NCBI RefSeq assembly: GCF_007993795.1
Contig: NZ_CP042476.1
Span: 3,345,179-3,409,178 of the forward strand
Direction of reading: 5' to 3'
Length of the DNA stretch: 64,000 nucleotides
Source of the DNA: Antarcticibacterium arcticum
Lineage (GTDB): Bacteria; Bacteroidota; Bacteroidia; Flavobacteriales; Flavobacteriaceae
Shown: positions 8,232 through 18,035 of the stretch, one piece after another
Position numbering within the stretch: position 1 is the first letter of the stretch
Layout: every line of letters starts with the position of its first letter
The notes under the pieces: model-generated
The model's database searches: none
What the model was told of the DNA's origin: nothing
Seen by the model: only the letters and a program-made list of their open reading frames with translations
Program-made: the position numbers and the translations under genes

Positions 8232-10631
8232 CTATTCCCTTCCCGGCTCCCTTTGTATTACCGGAATTTCCTGCCGTAAACCAGTTATCTTATAGTACAG
8301 CTTGTCTTTATTAACCGGTTTCGCGAGGTAGTCATTCATACCTATTTCTTTTACCCTTTGTTTGGTACTTTCCATCACATCTGCGGTTACCGCCATTATC
8401 GGGATGTTCTTGTTGTCGGGTCCTGCATCACCCTTCCGTATCCCAATACAGGCCTCATAGCCATCCATTACCGGCATTTGCAGATCCATTAGAATGAGAT
8501 CAAAACTTTGTTCCTGTAATTTTTCCAGGGCTTCGGCACCATTATTTGCAATAGTAACCCGTGTACCTTTCCATTTTGAAAAGATCATTTTTAATACCAT
8601 TTGGTTTACCGGGTCATCTTCGGCAACCAAAATGTTGGTACCCTCCAGATCATACTTATTAACCTCCGGGTTCTTGGGAATACCCGGAGATTCAGGGGCC
8701 CGGGGGAAGGAAAGTTTTAGTGTGCAGGTAGTGCCCTGCCCTTGTTTGCTTTGAATATTTATTTCCCCCTGCTGCATATCTACCAGGACTTTAATGATAA
8801 ATAAACCAAGCCCCAGACCCCCGTATTTACGGGTATTATTGATGCTTTCCTGACTTAGGGACTCAAATATAGTATCCATTTTTTTCGGTGGGATCCCAAT
8901 CCCTGTATCGGTCACATGAAGGATGAAATCTATAGTTCCATTGTTTTCCAGGGTTTCCAACGTAACAACAATACTCCCTTCCGGAGTAAATTTTACGGCA
9001 TTGTCCAGGAGGTTATTCACAATTTGGGCAAAGCGATTGGCATCGCCAAGAACATAGCCCGGGGTTGGGCTGTTAGATTGAAATTTAAAGGAAAGGCCTT
9101 TTTCTTCAGCCTGGTTCCTGTAACTCAATCGCAATTGCTCCATGATCTCCATAGGTTTAAAGGGCTCAATTTCCAGTTTCAATTCCCCTTTCTCGATCTT
9201 TGAAAAATCCTGGATATCGTTTATAAGGTTCAGCAGTCGGATAGAAGATGCCTTTATCACAAAGGAAGTATCCCTAACCTTTTGTTCATTGGACTCATTG
9301 GCCATAGCATCTGCAAGGCCCATAATAGCATTCAGCGGGGTGCGCAGTTCATGGCTCAAATTGGAAAGGAAATAAGATTTAAGTTCATTCATTTCCTGAA
9401 GCCGGATCAATGCAAGGTTTTGAAGCTCTTGTTTTTCTGTCTTCAGTTTCTTGATCCTGTTTGCCATAGACAGGGAAAGAAATATAATTTCCAGTCCCGT
9501 TCCCAGTTTTGCGCTGTTTTGGGTGAGGAAGGTGTTGGGGATTACACTTAGATTATTCAGGATAAAGATCACAAACCCCAGGATGAGAAAAAATATACCC
9601 GTGATAAAGAATTTGTCTACCGTTATTTTCCTTGAAACCAGAATGATCACCGAAGCCACAATGGCCCCCAGTACAGCCAGTCCAAAAAGATTCACTGCAG
9701 GATAGGAAATTTCCAGTAAGGCCGGGCTAAGTATAATCCCAATGAGCAAGAGGGATAGCCCGATGTAAATTGCATTAAAGACCCGGGGCATTATACGGGT
9801 GCTTTGCCCAATATTCAAATAAACTTCAGAATATTTACCCAGGAAACCGCCGGATAAAATAGCAAATAGCACAACCGCGTGGTTAGAAAGCCGGCCTCCG
9901 CCCGGGCTAAGGTATTGATAAAAATAGCCATCCAGGGATAATTGCAACAGGCCTACCAGGCAAACATACATACTATAAAACAGGAAACTCCTTTCGCCCA
10001 GGGCGAAAAAGAAAAACAGGTAAATAATCGCGGCTATCAATAAGATACCGTAGAAAATCCCAAAAACCATTTGTTCCTTATAGGTGATCTTCAAGAGGCT
10101 GGTGGCATTATGAAGAAGTAGGGGTAAATTGAGCACCTCCCCGTCATTTTCATAATGAATGAATATTTCCAGGGTTTCTTCAGGAGGTACCTGTAACTCA
10201 AAGATCGTTTTACGGTGATCAAAACTGCGCTCATTAAAAGGCATTTTATCCCCGCTTTTTTGGGCCTCAATTTTGCCCGTAGGGGAAACGCTGTAAAGGT
10301 CCACCCGGTCCGTAATTGGTCTCCCGGTTTCCAGGTAATAGGTGAGTTCTTTCTGGGTGGTATTTTTTATGCTGAATTTTACCCAATAGTAATCGCTGGT
10401 AAAACCAATATTTACATTTTCAGAATCCAGCTGCATAAATTCAAGCCCGGCGCTGTTATTTCTTATTTCGTCCAGACTGTATCTATCCTTGCCCGCGTTG
10501 GCATACAGCGCATACTCATGCAGGGAAACAACCCGGGAAAGCGGTGCGGCAGGGTAGGGCGGCAGGTCGTTGGCACCGGCCTCCCATATAAACAACAGTA
10601 AAAAACACAGGCTGCCAAAAATAGGTGGCAA
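8232..10631 (-). CDS. 7TMR-DISM hybrid sensor histidine kinase/response regulator
   Basis: 799 residues, starting at a TTG because no ATG gives a better N-terminus; an export signal (GSLCFLLLFIWEAGAN) follows. Residues about 30-170 are a 7TMR-DISMED2-like extracellular sensor domain, and about 185-395 contain seven hydrophobic segments (7TMR-DISM_7TM). HisKA has LSNLSHELRTPLNAIMG. The ATPase has NRFAQIVNNLLDNAVKF, DTGIGIPP and GGLGLGL. A C-terminal receiver has ILVAEDDPVNQ and DLILMDLQMP. No DNA-binding output domain is present, so a phosphotransfer partner or internal control is expected. It is divergent from the LytTR regulator at 10971 and bracketed by direct repeats. Confidence 0.9.
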   Translation of the reverse strand: MPPIFGSLCFLLLFIWEAGANDLPPYPAAPLSRVVSLHEYALYANAGKDRYSLDEIRNNSAGLEFMQLDSENVNIGFTSDYYWVKFSIKNTTQKELTYYLETGRPITDRVDLYSVSPTGKIEAQKSGDKMPFNERSFDHRKTIFELQVPPEETLEIFIHYENDGEVLNLPLLLHNATSLLKITYKEQMVFGIFYGILLIAAIIYLFFFFALGERSFLFYSMYVCLVGLLQLSLDGYFYQYLSPGGGRLSNHAVVLFAILSGGFLGKYSEVYLNIGQSTRIMPRVFNAIYIGLSLLLIGIILSPALLEISYPAVNLFGLAVLGAIVASVIILVSRKITVDKFFITGIFFLILGFVIFILNNLSVIPNTFLTQNSAKLGTGLEIIFLSLSMANRIKKLKTEKQELQNLALIRLQEMNELKSYFLSNLSHELRTPLNAIMGLADAMANESNEQKVRDTSFVIKASSIRLLNLINDIQDFSKIEKGELKLEIEPFKPMEIMEQLRLSYRNQAEEKGLSFKFQSNSPTPGYVLGDANRFAQIVNNLLDNAVKFTPEGSIVVTLETLENNGTIDFILHVTDTGIGIPPKKMDTIFESLSQESINNTRKYGGLGLGLFIIKVLVDMQQGEINIQSKQGQGTTCTLKLSFPRAPESPGIPKNPEVNKYDLEGTNILVAEDDPVNQMVLKMIFSKWKGTRVTIANNGAEALEKLQEQSFDLILMDLQMPVMDGYEACIGIRKGDAGPDNKNIPIMAVTADVMESTKQRVKEIGMNDYLAKPVNKDKLYYKITGLRQEIPVIQREPGRE

Positions 10632-10721
10632 GCCCTTAAGAGAGCGTAGGTAGGGGCCATTATCAGGTAAAAATTGGGGTTGGTAATGACCGGAAAGATA
10701 TAATTTTAATTTAATATGATT

Positions 10722-10945
10722 TTGAATAGGGAATAGGGATTAGGGAATAGTGAGTAGTGAGTATTGAGTAGTGAGTAGGGAGTTGTGGGTAGTGAATAGT
10801 GAATAGTGATTTGTAAATAGTGAAAAGGTTGTTTAATATTTAAAACCATAAACCTTAAACCTTGAACTTTGAACTGGAAACCTTGAACTTTAAACTTTGA
10901 ACCTTCAACCTTGAACCTTGAACTTGGAACTTACAACTGGCAACC
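10722..10945. repeat. Composite word repeat, right copy
   Basis: The same order of blocks as at 7988-8222: GAATAGG/GTGAGTA-type 7-mers, then AACCTTA/TTGAACT-type 7-mers, again ending in GGCAAC. It fills the 339-base gap between the hybrid kinase and the LytTR regulator, so both promoters must lie in or beside it. Confidence 0.75.
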
Positions 10946-10970
10946 TCATTTTTTTTCGTAATTTTATTTT

Positions 10971-11723
10971 ATGATTAAAGCGGTGATTATTGACGACGAG
11001 CTAAATGCTCAAAGTTTACTGGAGAAAACCCTGGACCGGTATTTCCCTAATAAATTTATTATTGTTGAAAAATGCATTTCGGTAGATGCTGGGGTGGTGG
11101 CTATTAAGAAACACGAACCGGACCTTGTATTTCTCGATATTCAAATGCCGGAAAAGAGCGGATTTGAACTTTTCCAATATTTTGATGCTATAAAATTTGA
11201 AGTCATCTTCACCACTGCCCACGATAAGTTTGGCCTGAAAGCAATTAAGCGCAGTGCGCTGGATTATTTGCTGAAACCTATAAATCATTTGGACCTGGCC
11301 GAAGCCGTAAAAAAGTTTGAGAAGAAAAATGAAGGTAGTTCGGCTCAAAAGAAATTGTCGCTCTTACTTGAGAACCTTAATGTAAATGACCAGAACGTAA
11401 GTAAGATAGCTTTTCCTACACTGGAAGGTTTTGAGCTCATTCATACCAACCAGATCCTTTATTGCAAAGCCGAAAGTAATTACTGCAGCATAAAAAAGAT
11501 TGACGGCATCTCCAAAATGGCAACAAAAACCCTTAAATATGTAGAGGAAATCCTTCCGGCCACCACATTTAAGAGAATCCATAAAACCTACGTGATCAAT
11601 TTGAATTACGTGGTGAGGTACAACAAAGCAAACAAGGAAATTGAATTAACCAATGGAGAGAAACTTCCCGTTTCTTTCCGTAAAGAAGAAGAGTTTATCA
11701 ATGCCATCTTGCAAAATCACTAA
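10971..11723 (+). CDS. LytTR-family response regulator
   Basis: 250 residues. The receiver domain has the DDE acidic cluster at residues 8-10, phospho-acceptor D56 in LVFLDIQMP, FTTAH and LLKP. A LytTR DNA-binding domain spans about residues 143-250 (FKRIHKTYVINLNYV). The following sensor kinase starts inside its last codons (11701), so the two are translationally coupled and form a pair of the Bacteroidota type in which the regulator precedes a propeller sensor. Confidence 0.92.
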   Translation: MIKAVIIDDELNAQSLLEKTLDRYFPNKFIIVEKCISVDAGVVAIKKHEPDLVFLDIQMPEKSGFELFQYFDAIKFEVIFTTAHDKFGLKAIKRSALDYLLKPINHLDLAEAVKKFEKKNEGSSAQKKLSLLLENLNVNDQNVSKIAFPTLEGFELIHTNQILYCKAESNYCSIKKIDGISKMATKTLKYVEEILPATTFKRIHKTYVINLNYVVRYNKANKEIELTNGEKLPVSFRKEEEFINAILQNH

Positions 11724-14685
11724 GCTTTTCCTCTTATTCCTTTTCTGCGCAACTGCAGCTTTTTCCCAAAACTATCCCGGTAAAAACTATACTGCAGCCA
11801 ACCAATTGCCAAATAATTCTGTAAGATCATTGTTGGTAGACAGCAATAATATTCTGTGGATTGGTACTGAAAATGGGTTGGTTAAAAAGGAAAACGATGT
11901 TTTCACCTATTTTTTTGAAGAGGACGGCCTGGCCTTAAACAGCTGTTGGGCCATTGCTGAAGATAAAAATAAACACCTTTGGTTTGGCAGCTACGGGGCG
12001 GGGGTCAGCATCTTTGACGGATTCCAATTCAAAGGGCTTTCAGAAAAAGACGGCCTGGTTCACAACGAGATCACCAAACTCTATGCTTCGGGAAACTATA
12101 TGTATGTGGGAACCAGTGACGGGGTTTCAGTAATAGATATCAATACGCATAAAGTAATTTCATTTAATCCTCCCGCCGGCGACGTACTTTTCAGGGTTCA
12201 GGATTTCTTCAGATATCAAAACGAAACGTATGTTGTTACGTATAATTCAGGGATCTATAAAATTCAGAATAAGAATAACCAACCTGCACTGGTTGAGGTA
12301 AATGGCCACAGCTTCATTTATTCGGTTTTAGTAGATAATGACAGTATTTTCAGCAGCAATAAAGGATTTTTTACTAAAAGTCCGCTTGTAGATTATGTAG
12401 ATGAAAACGATTCCCTTCCGCAGAAAAAACTGGGAAATTCCATTATCTGGGATTATGTAAAAACCGGGGACAACAAAATCTTCGCGGCAGCCTGGGGAAT
12501 ATATGATACAGATGGCGGAATTTATGAAGTAGAAAACAACCGGTTAATTTCAAGGGCTTCAGAATTTAATGTGCCCAGCAAAGAAGTAATTTCCCTGGCA
12601 TATGATGCCAAATTTGAAAAATTATATGTGGGCACCAAAGATGCCGGAATGTTTGAGATCGCTTTGAATCCGCAGATTAAATTCCACAGGACTGAAGGTA
12701 AAAGTATCACGGGATTTGCGGAAGCCAAAAATTCTTCCGCAGTAATAAGAAATGATGGCATTGTTTTAAAAAGAGGAGGGAAGGAACAAATTATCCCCCT
12801 GTCACAACTAAAAAAATGGCAGGAAAACTATGTGGCAACAACCAAATTACCCTTACCCAGGCATCCTGATGATTTTTATGAACTGGACTATTCTATAAAG
12901 GCCGGGGAGATTCGGTTTTATGACATTAAAGTTAACGGGAATTTGTATTGGGTGAACACCAATATTGGCATATTCGCCATACGGGAGACCGGGGAATTGG
13001 AGCGGTATTTACCCCTGCATTCTGAAGAGATCAATTTCACGCAGGCCGGGGAGCTTATAGAAACCAATCCTTATGGTGGGGTAAGGGTTTACAGCGATCT
13101 GGACGCCTTCACATACACCCATTTTGAACAAACTGTGCCTCACACCCCTACTATGGTGGTAAGCAGCTTGCAAAAGGGAAACAAAACCTATTTTCTTTCA
13201 GTTTTCTCCGGACTTTATGCCTGGGAAAATAACGGGTTTAAATCCTATGTAAAGGAGGGGATCTGGAATGAAAAGAAATTAAAACACATCACCACCCTGG
13301 GCAGGGATCTCGCGATTTCAACTGAATTTGGCGATGTGTATATAGTGAATGATGACGCCTCCTTTAAAATCTTAAAGAAAATACCCCGCGCCCAACTCCA
13401 GGGGAATTCCATTTCATTTTTGACCGAATACAAAGGCACCTTGATCATTGGAACCGAAAAAGGATTAACGCTCTATAAAGACCAGCGGTTTATATTTTTA
13501 GATGAGGAACAGGGCCTGGAGCAAGCTTTACTGAGTGCCCGGGTAAATAAAAGCACCTTGTTTATAGGCAGCTATGGCGGAATGTATGATATAGACCTGG
13601 AGGCCGTAAATGAACCCCCGGCTTTGGTAGAGAATTTACTGCTGAAGGAGATCTTCATCAACAACAATAAATTTTCCGCGGGACCAATTGCGGGCGGAGA
13701 GAAATTAAAATTGGCCCACAATGAGAATACCATTTTGCTGAAATTCAGCACCAATGCGCATCCTTTTCCGAACAAATTAAAATATCAATACCGGCTGAAT
13801 GCAAATGACAACTGGAGCTTGCCTTCTTCCAACCCGGAAATATTCTTGCCCGCTTTACCGCCAGATGAGTACGAGTTGGATGTGCGGGTGTTAGATCAAA
13901 GTACAGGTTTAGGCTATACGCGCCCCTTGCTGAACATGGTAATTCTTCCTCCTTTCTGGAAAACCTGGTGGTTTATTTTATTGCTCACGGGAATAATCCT
14001 GCTTGCGGTTTACAGCATTTATCAATATGAGCTACTACAGGCCCGGAAATTTGAGGAACAAAAGGGACAGCTGCGCAAACGTTTTGAAGAAACCAAAATG
14101 GAAGCCCTCCTGGCACAAATGAATCCGCATTTTATTTTTAATGCGATGAATTCCATTCAGTACTATATTATGGACAGTGATATAGACAACGCCAGCAGGT
14201 TTTTAGGGGATTTTGCCAAATTGATAAGGCTCAACCTGGATCACTGTACCAAACCCACTATATTACTGGTTGAGGAAATTGAATACCTGCAATTGTATAT
14301 ACGGGTTGAAAACACCCGCTTTAATAATAACATTAAAGTGATCTTTGAAACAGATCCTTTGATCGATATATACGAAGTGGAAATTCCCACAATGTTACTG
14401 CAAACCTTTGTGGAAAATGTATTTGTGCACGCTTTTCCCGCCGGTATTAAAGATCCCACTTTAAAAATTTCCTTTAAGCTGGTTGCAGAAGGGGTTTTGC
14501 GGTGCAAGATCGAAGACAATGGCATTGGAATATCCAACACGTCAGCCCACAAATTGCACGAATCTAAAGGCGTAAACCTGGTAAAAGAACGATTGGCCCT
14601 GCTTGGCTATGATGTTGCGGAAGCGGTACAGGTAAATGCTGAAAAAGATAAAGGCACTACTGTTCTTCTTACCCTTAATGTTTAA
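11701..14685 (+). CDS. Two-component sensor kinase with periplasmic beta-propellers and Y_Y_Y domain
   Basis: The start at 11701 (994 residues) is chosen over 11653 because it opens a signal peptide ending CATAAFSQ. Residues about 35-650 contain two-component propeller repeats such as LLVDSNNILWIGTENGL and EDKNKHLWFGSYGAG. A Y_Y_Y domain follows at about 665-755, then one membrane segment (WWFILLLTGIILLAVYSIY). The cytoplasmic kinase is of the PF06580 type, with LLAQMNPHFIFNAMNSIQY and the N box LLQTFVENVFVHAF. The design senses an envelope signal and phosphorylates the LytTR partner, whose gene it overlaps by 23 bases. The ligand is unknown; many relatives control polysaccharide use, but no such locus is adjacent. 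Confidence 0.9.
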   Translation: MPSCKITKLFLLFLFCATAAFSQNYPGKNYTAANQLPNNSVRSLLVDSNNILWIGTENGLVKKENDVFTYFFEEDGLALNSCWAIAEDKNKHLWFGSYGAGVSIFDGFQFKGLSEKDGLVHNEITKLYASGNYMYVGTSDGVSVIDINTHKVISFNPPAGDVLFRVQDFFRYQNETYVVTYNSGIYKIQNKNNQPALVEVNGHSFIYSVLVDNDSIFSSNKGFFTKSPLVDYVDENDSLPQKKLGNSIIWDYVKTGDNKIFAAAWGIYDTDGGIYEVENNRLISRASEFNVPSKEVISLAYDAKFEKLYVGTKDAGMFEIALNPQIKFHRTEGKSITGFAEAKNSSAVIRNDGIVLKRGGKEQIIPLSQLKKWQENYVATTKLPLPRHPDDFYELDYSIKAGEIRFYDIKVNGNLYWVNTNIGIFAIRETGELERYLPLHSEEINFTQAGELIETNPYGGVRVYSDLDAFTYTHFEQTVPHTPTMVVSSLQKGNKTYFLSVFSGLYAWENNGFKSYVKEGIWNEKKLKHITTLGRDLAISTEFGDVYIVNDDASFKILKKIPRAQLQGNSISFLTEYKGTLIIGTEKGLTLYKDQRFIFLDEEQGLEQALLSARVNKSTLFIGSYGGMYDIDLEAVNEPPALVENLLLKEIFINNNKFSAGPIAGGEKLKLAHNENTILLKFSTNAHPFPNKLKYQYRLNANDNWSLPSSNPEIFLPALPPDEYELDVRVLDQSTGLGYTRPLLNMVILPPFWKTWWFILLLTGIILLAVYSIYQYELLQARKFEEQKGQLRKRFEETKMEALLAQMNPHFIFNAMNSIQYYIMDSDIDNASRFLGDFAKLIRLNLDHCTKPTILLVEEIEYLQLYIRVENTRFNNNIKVIFETDPLIDIYEVEIPTMLLQTFVENVFVHAFPAGIKDPTLKISFKLVAEGVLRCKIEDNGIGISNTSAHKLHESKGVNLVKERLALLGYDVAEAVQVNAEKDKGTTVLLTLNV

Positions 14686-14893
14686 AACGGTTACTAATAA
14701 ATTCCACACGTTTACTAAACGGGAAAATTTTAGTTTAACAAAACATTTAGATTTATAAAAAATTAGAGAAAGATCCAGATGTTGTCCCGCAGTATTATAG
14801 GTAGGGCTTAAATATTTAGGGTACACAGTAACTGTTATTTCTTTGATCTTTTAAGCAATCATACGGTCTTACAGATCGATGTATTGTAAACAA

Positions 14894-14923
14894 AACCACT
14901 GGCGAAATGTTGGTGGTTTTTTT
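14894..14923 (+). terminator. Rho-independent terminator
   Basis: AACCAC (14894-14899) pairs with GTGGTT (14913-14918), followed by a T tract. It lies about 210 bases after the sensor kinase stop. The gap between may be a long 3' leader or a short untranslated RNA; I see no open frame in it. Confidence 0.6.
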
Positions 14924-14949
14924 ATTGGTTGATATTCCGGAAACAGAAC

Positions 14950-15263
14950 ATAAAATAGCCCTGAAGATGCGAAATACATCAACATCCCGTAAAGCGGGAT
15001 GAATTAAAAGGGAGAATAAAATAGTCCTGAAAGGGCGAAATATATTAACATCCCGTAAAGCGGGATGAATTAAAAGGAGGATGATATAGCCCTGAAGGGG
15101 CGTAATATATAAGCATCCCGTGAAGCGGGATGACTGAAAGGGCGTAATACACCAGCATCCCGTGTAGCGGGATGACCGGGATGCGAATGACCGTTACGCG
15201 GAATGATAAAAAGGTGGGAGAATAAAGCCCTGAAGGGGCGTAATACAGATGTATCCTTACATA
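14950..15263. repeat. REP-like hairpin array downstream of the first RAYT gene
   Basis: The unit contains two hairpins, TAGCCCTGAAGGGGCGTAAT and CATCCCGTGAAGCGGGATG. The second hairpin starts at 14983, 15049, 15114 and 15156, a spacing of 66, 65 and then a shortened 42 bases. The array runs directly into the 3' end of the transposase gene. The protein-like frames across it are by-products of the palindromes and should not be called genes. Confidence 0.85.
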
Positions 15264-15716
15264 TTAGTCCCAAACATATTTCTCCTCGTATTCCACATTA
15301 AGTTTAGTCAACAAAGCCCGGTATTCTTCCTGAAATGTTTTCTTACGATGATGTTCATGCTGATTAGCAATGTATACAATAACTCTATCAACCTCTGAAG
15401 GGTTTACCGAAAATGCTCCATATCCATCCTGCCAGTAGAAATTTGAATATTCAACGCCTTTGGTTTTTATCCATTTGGAGGAATGCGATTTTAATTCTTC
15501 CATCAGTTTCATCAAGGCCATCTTTTTTGATAGCATGCAGAGGATATGAACATGGTCGGTCGAGCCACCAACTTTAAGTACCTGGCAATCGAAATTGTTG
15601 CAAATCCCTCCCAGATAACTGTAAAGTTCGTTTTCTACGGAAGGTTGTATTAAAGGAGCCCGGTTTTTAGTGCTGAAAATAAGGTGCACATAATTTTTTA
15701 CAAGAGATTGGCCCAT
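15264..15716 (-). CDS. REP-associated tyrosine transposase (Y1_Tnp, IS200/IS605-like), copy 1
   Basis: 150 residues from MGQSLVKNYV; the frame extends upstream into the repeat array, but the second copy has exactly this length and start. The HUH motif is TDHVHIL (H55, H57), and the likely nucleophile is Y115 in VIVYIANQ, followed by the HEHHRKKTF segment common in this family. Such enzymes nick and rejoin single strands at short hairpins. Here hairpin arrays flank the gene on both sides in opposite orientation, which is the RAYT-REP arrangement. No inverted-repeat ends of a classic insertion sequence are visible. It is intact and about 89% identical to the copy at 18402. Confidence 0.88.
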   Translation of the reverse strand: MGQSLVKNYVHLIFSTKNRAPLIQPSVENELYSYLGGICNNFDCQVLKVGGSTDHVHILCMLSKKMALMKLMEELKSHSSKWIKTKGVEYSNFYWQDGYGAFSVNPSEVDRVIVYIANQHEHHRKKTFQEEYRALLTKLNVEYEEKYVWD

Positions 15717-16050
15717 AGTAAGTAGTTTATGGCGCCCCTTCAGGGCTATACCTAAGTTACGCTTTTTTCCGATGGGCTGCACCCATCCTTATTATATGGC
15801 GCCCTTTCAGGGCTACACTCAAGTTACGTATTTTTTCCGATGGGCTGCACCCATCGATAGTAGATGACGCCCCTTCTGGGCTGTACTTAAGTTAGGCTTT
15901 TTTCAGATGGGCTGCACCGATCGTTAGTAGGTCACGCCCCTTCAGGGCTACACTCAAGTTACGTATTTATTCCGATAGACTTCACCCATTGTTAGTGGAT
16001 AAATAGCCCTGAAAGGGCGAAATACAGATGTATATTTACATAATAACGGA
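15717..16050. repeat. REP-like hairpin array upstream of the first RAYT gene
   Basis: Units carry CGCCCCTTCAGGGCTATA and GATGGGCTGCACCCATC hairpins. The second hairpin starts at 15771, 15839, 15906 and 15974, with 67-68 base spacing; the last units are degenerate. At 16012-16045 the polarity flips and a copy of the sequence next to the left end of the transposase gene reappears (TAGCCCTGAAAGGGCG then ACAGATGTATATTTACAT), as if a transposase end were left without its gene. Confidence 0.85.
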
Positions 16051-16061
16051 AAGCGAAACTA

Positions 16062-16727
16062 TTAAAATTCCTGATAGAGTGTGGTAACAACAACCCCTAC
16101 AAAATGAGTTGACTTAATTGTCAACAATTGTTTATCGTCTACCACCTTAAAACCAAACGGCGGTGCTAATAAATTTACACCACTTTGCTTTTTTAATCTG
16201 ATTCCCTGCCCCGAGATTATATCCTCATTGGGTACAAAATCATCTTCCGGCAAGTGTTCGGTGAGGATGACATATTGAAAATCGTATAATTTCGCTACTA
16301 CTTGTTTTATTTCTGCATTCGATAAATGTTGCAATACCTGCCTTAGGATCGCGATATCTCCCTGGGGCAACTCATCCTTCGCGATATCCAGGGCCCGGAA
16401 TTCTAAATTCTCTGCCTTAAAGGTTTTCTTGTTATGCGCGATAAGATCCGGAACTATGTCTGCCGCGATATATTTTTTGGAATACTTCACCAGTTCCTTG
16501 CCAATATTGAAATCGCCGCAACCCAGGTCACAAACAACCGGCGGACTTTCAAGATCCTTTAAAAAAGCGAAAACTTCCGCTATATAGGGATCTACTGTTT
16601 CAGGATGATGCGAACCAAAACCGGAGTAGAATTTTGAATTCTCTCCACCCCACAGGTTCTTTTCATAGATCTGCACCATGGCATCTTTCGTTGGCCAGGG
16701 CTTTTTTATTTTTTTATTTTTTGTCAT
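16062..16727 (-). CDS. Class I SAM-dependent methyltransferase
   Basis: 221 residues. The SAM-binding motif is VVCDLGCGDFNIG at about residues 64-76. A post-I acidic residue lies in KYIAADIV, and LQHLSNAEIKQVV follows in the position of motif III. The N-terminus is lysine-rich. The fold is clear but the substrate is not; no neighbour points to a pathway. It stands between the two RAYT/REP arrays with its 3' end only 12 bases from the first array, so it may have been carried or bracketed by these elements. Confidence 0.8.
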   Translation of the reverse strand: MTKNKKIKKPWPTKDAMVQIYEKNLWGGENSKFYSGFGSHHPETVDPYIAEVFAFLKDLESPPVVCDLGCGDFNIGKELVKYSKKYIAADIVPDLIAHNKKTFKAENLEFRALDIAKDELPQGDIAILRQVLQHLSNAEIKQVVAKLYDFQYVILTEHLPEDDFVPNEDIISGQGIRLKKQSGVNLLAPPFGFKVVDDKQLLTIKSTHFVGVVVTTLYQEF

Positions 16728-16822
16728 TTAAAAGATAGAAACCTGATCATCACTCAAAAGTAATGGATTAAAATCTGGAGCCTGCAATGGAGGAAGCACC
16801 AACTCTCCAGGCACCAAATAAC

Positions 16823-16875
16823 AGTGAACAAAAAACAATAAACAATGAACAATGAACAATGAATAATGAACAAAT
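16823..16875. repeat. AACAATG heptamer repeat
   Basis: About six imperfect copies of AACAATG/AATAATG lie between divergent genes, just upstream of the DUF2914 gene. It is another member of the 7-base word repeats of this genome. Confidence 0.65.
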
Positions 16876-16894
16876 ATCCGGATGAAGTTTTTAC

Positions 16895-16902
16895 TACATT
16901 TG
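16895..16902 (+). promoter_or_regulatory. Possible -7 element (TACATTTG)
   Basis: It matches TAnnTTTG and lies 17 bases before the DUF2914 gene start. No clear -33 element was seen. Confidence 0.35.
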
Positions 16903-16919
16903 GCGCTACTTAGTATAGT

Positions 16920-18035
16920 ATGAAAAGAGCTTTAGTAAGATATAAAAAAAGTGCTTTTGGGAGTTATGTTACCCGTAATCAAAAGTACGCTCCCATTCTT
17001 TTTTTTATAGGGGGTTTTATTTTTGACACCTTAACCTTAGGGCGAATAGATCGTGTATATGATACGGTGGTACTTTGCTCGCATATGACCTTACTTTCCA
17101 TAACCCTTTATTTCTTTAATACAGTGAATGATGACAGGTGGGAAGGTACTTTTATGAGACGTCATTCCCACTATTTGCCGCTTGCAATACAGTTCTTTTT
17201 TGGGGCTCTTTCCAGTGCTTTTGTCATCTATTTTTTCAGAAGTGTGTCCATGTCAAAAACGCTGTTTTTTTTCATACTGCTGGTGCTGCTCTTATTTGCC
17301 AACGAGTTTCTTAAAAGGAAGATCTCCAATAAATACCTTCAGTTTAGTATTTATTTTTTTATAAGTTTTACCTTTTTCGCCTTTATGATCCCCACGCTCA
17401 TCAAGGTAATGAATACCTTTATTTTTATCATTTCTGGACTTGTAAGTTTGTGGTCTACGCTGGCACTTATCAGGTTTATTTACAGGTCAAGCCCCGTTAC
17501 AAGAGCTGAGATAAGCCTGAAAAAACTTATCGGGCTTATCCTTTCTATTTATATAACAATTAATGTTTTTTACTATTACAATCTTATTCCCCCGGTGCCG
17601 CTGGCTATGGATACCGGCATGGTGGCCCATAATGTGCAAAGAATAAATAACGAATACATCGTTACTTACGAGAACAATCCGTGGTATATTTTCTGGCGTA
17701 AACATGACACCAATTTTCATCGGCAGGCAGGTCAGAGAGTGTATGTGTTCACTTCGGTTTTTGCACCTACAGCTTTAAAAAAGTCTATTTTTCACAGGTG
17801 GAAATGGTACAATCCCGAAACTAAGAAATGGGAAGTAACAGATGATATTAGCTTTAAAGTTACCGGTGGACGTGATCTTGGTTTCCGTGGATATACTTAT
17901 AAAACCAACCTAAAGGAAGGCCAGTGGAAGGTTGATGTAATTACAGAAGAGGAACTGGTACTTGGGGTTGTGGATTTTGTGATTAAAAACAGTTCTGTAC
18001 CTCATAAGGAAAGATTGGTAAAGAAAACATTTTAA
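16920..18035 (+). CDS. DUF2914-domain multi-pass membrane protein
   Basis: 371 residues. Seven hydrophobic segments occupy roughly residues 20-225, starting with APILFFIGGFIFDTL. The C-terminal 140 residues form the soluble DUF2914 domain (VYVFTSVFAP near its start, RGYTYKTNLKEGQWKVDV near its end). DUF2914 is of unknown function but is frequent in membrane proteins of Bacteroidota and Proteobacteria. The gene is alone between divergent and repeat-flanked neighbours. Confidence 0.82.
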   Translation: MKRALVRYKKSAFGSYVTRNQKYAPILFFIGGFIFDTLTLGRIDRVYDTVVLCSHMTLLSITLYFFNTVNDDRWEGTFMRRHSHYLPLAIQFFFGALSSAFVIYFFRSVSMSKTLFFFILLVLLLFANEFLKRKISNKYLQFSIYFFISFTFFAFMIPTLIKVMNTFIFIISGLVSLWSTLALIRFIYRSSPVTRAEISLKKLIGLILSIYITINVFYYYNLIPPVPLAMDTGMVAHNVQRINNEYIVTYENNPWYIFWRKHDTNFHRQAGQRVYVFTSVFAPTALKKSIFHRWKWYNPETKKWEVTDDISFKVTGGRDLGFRGYTYKTNLKEGQWKVDVITEEELVLGVVDFVIKNSSVPHKERLVKKTF

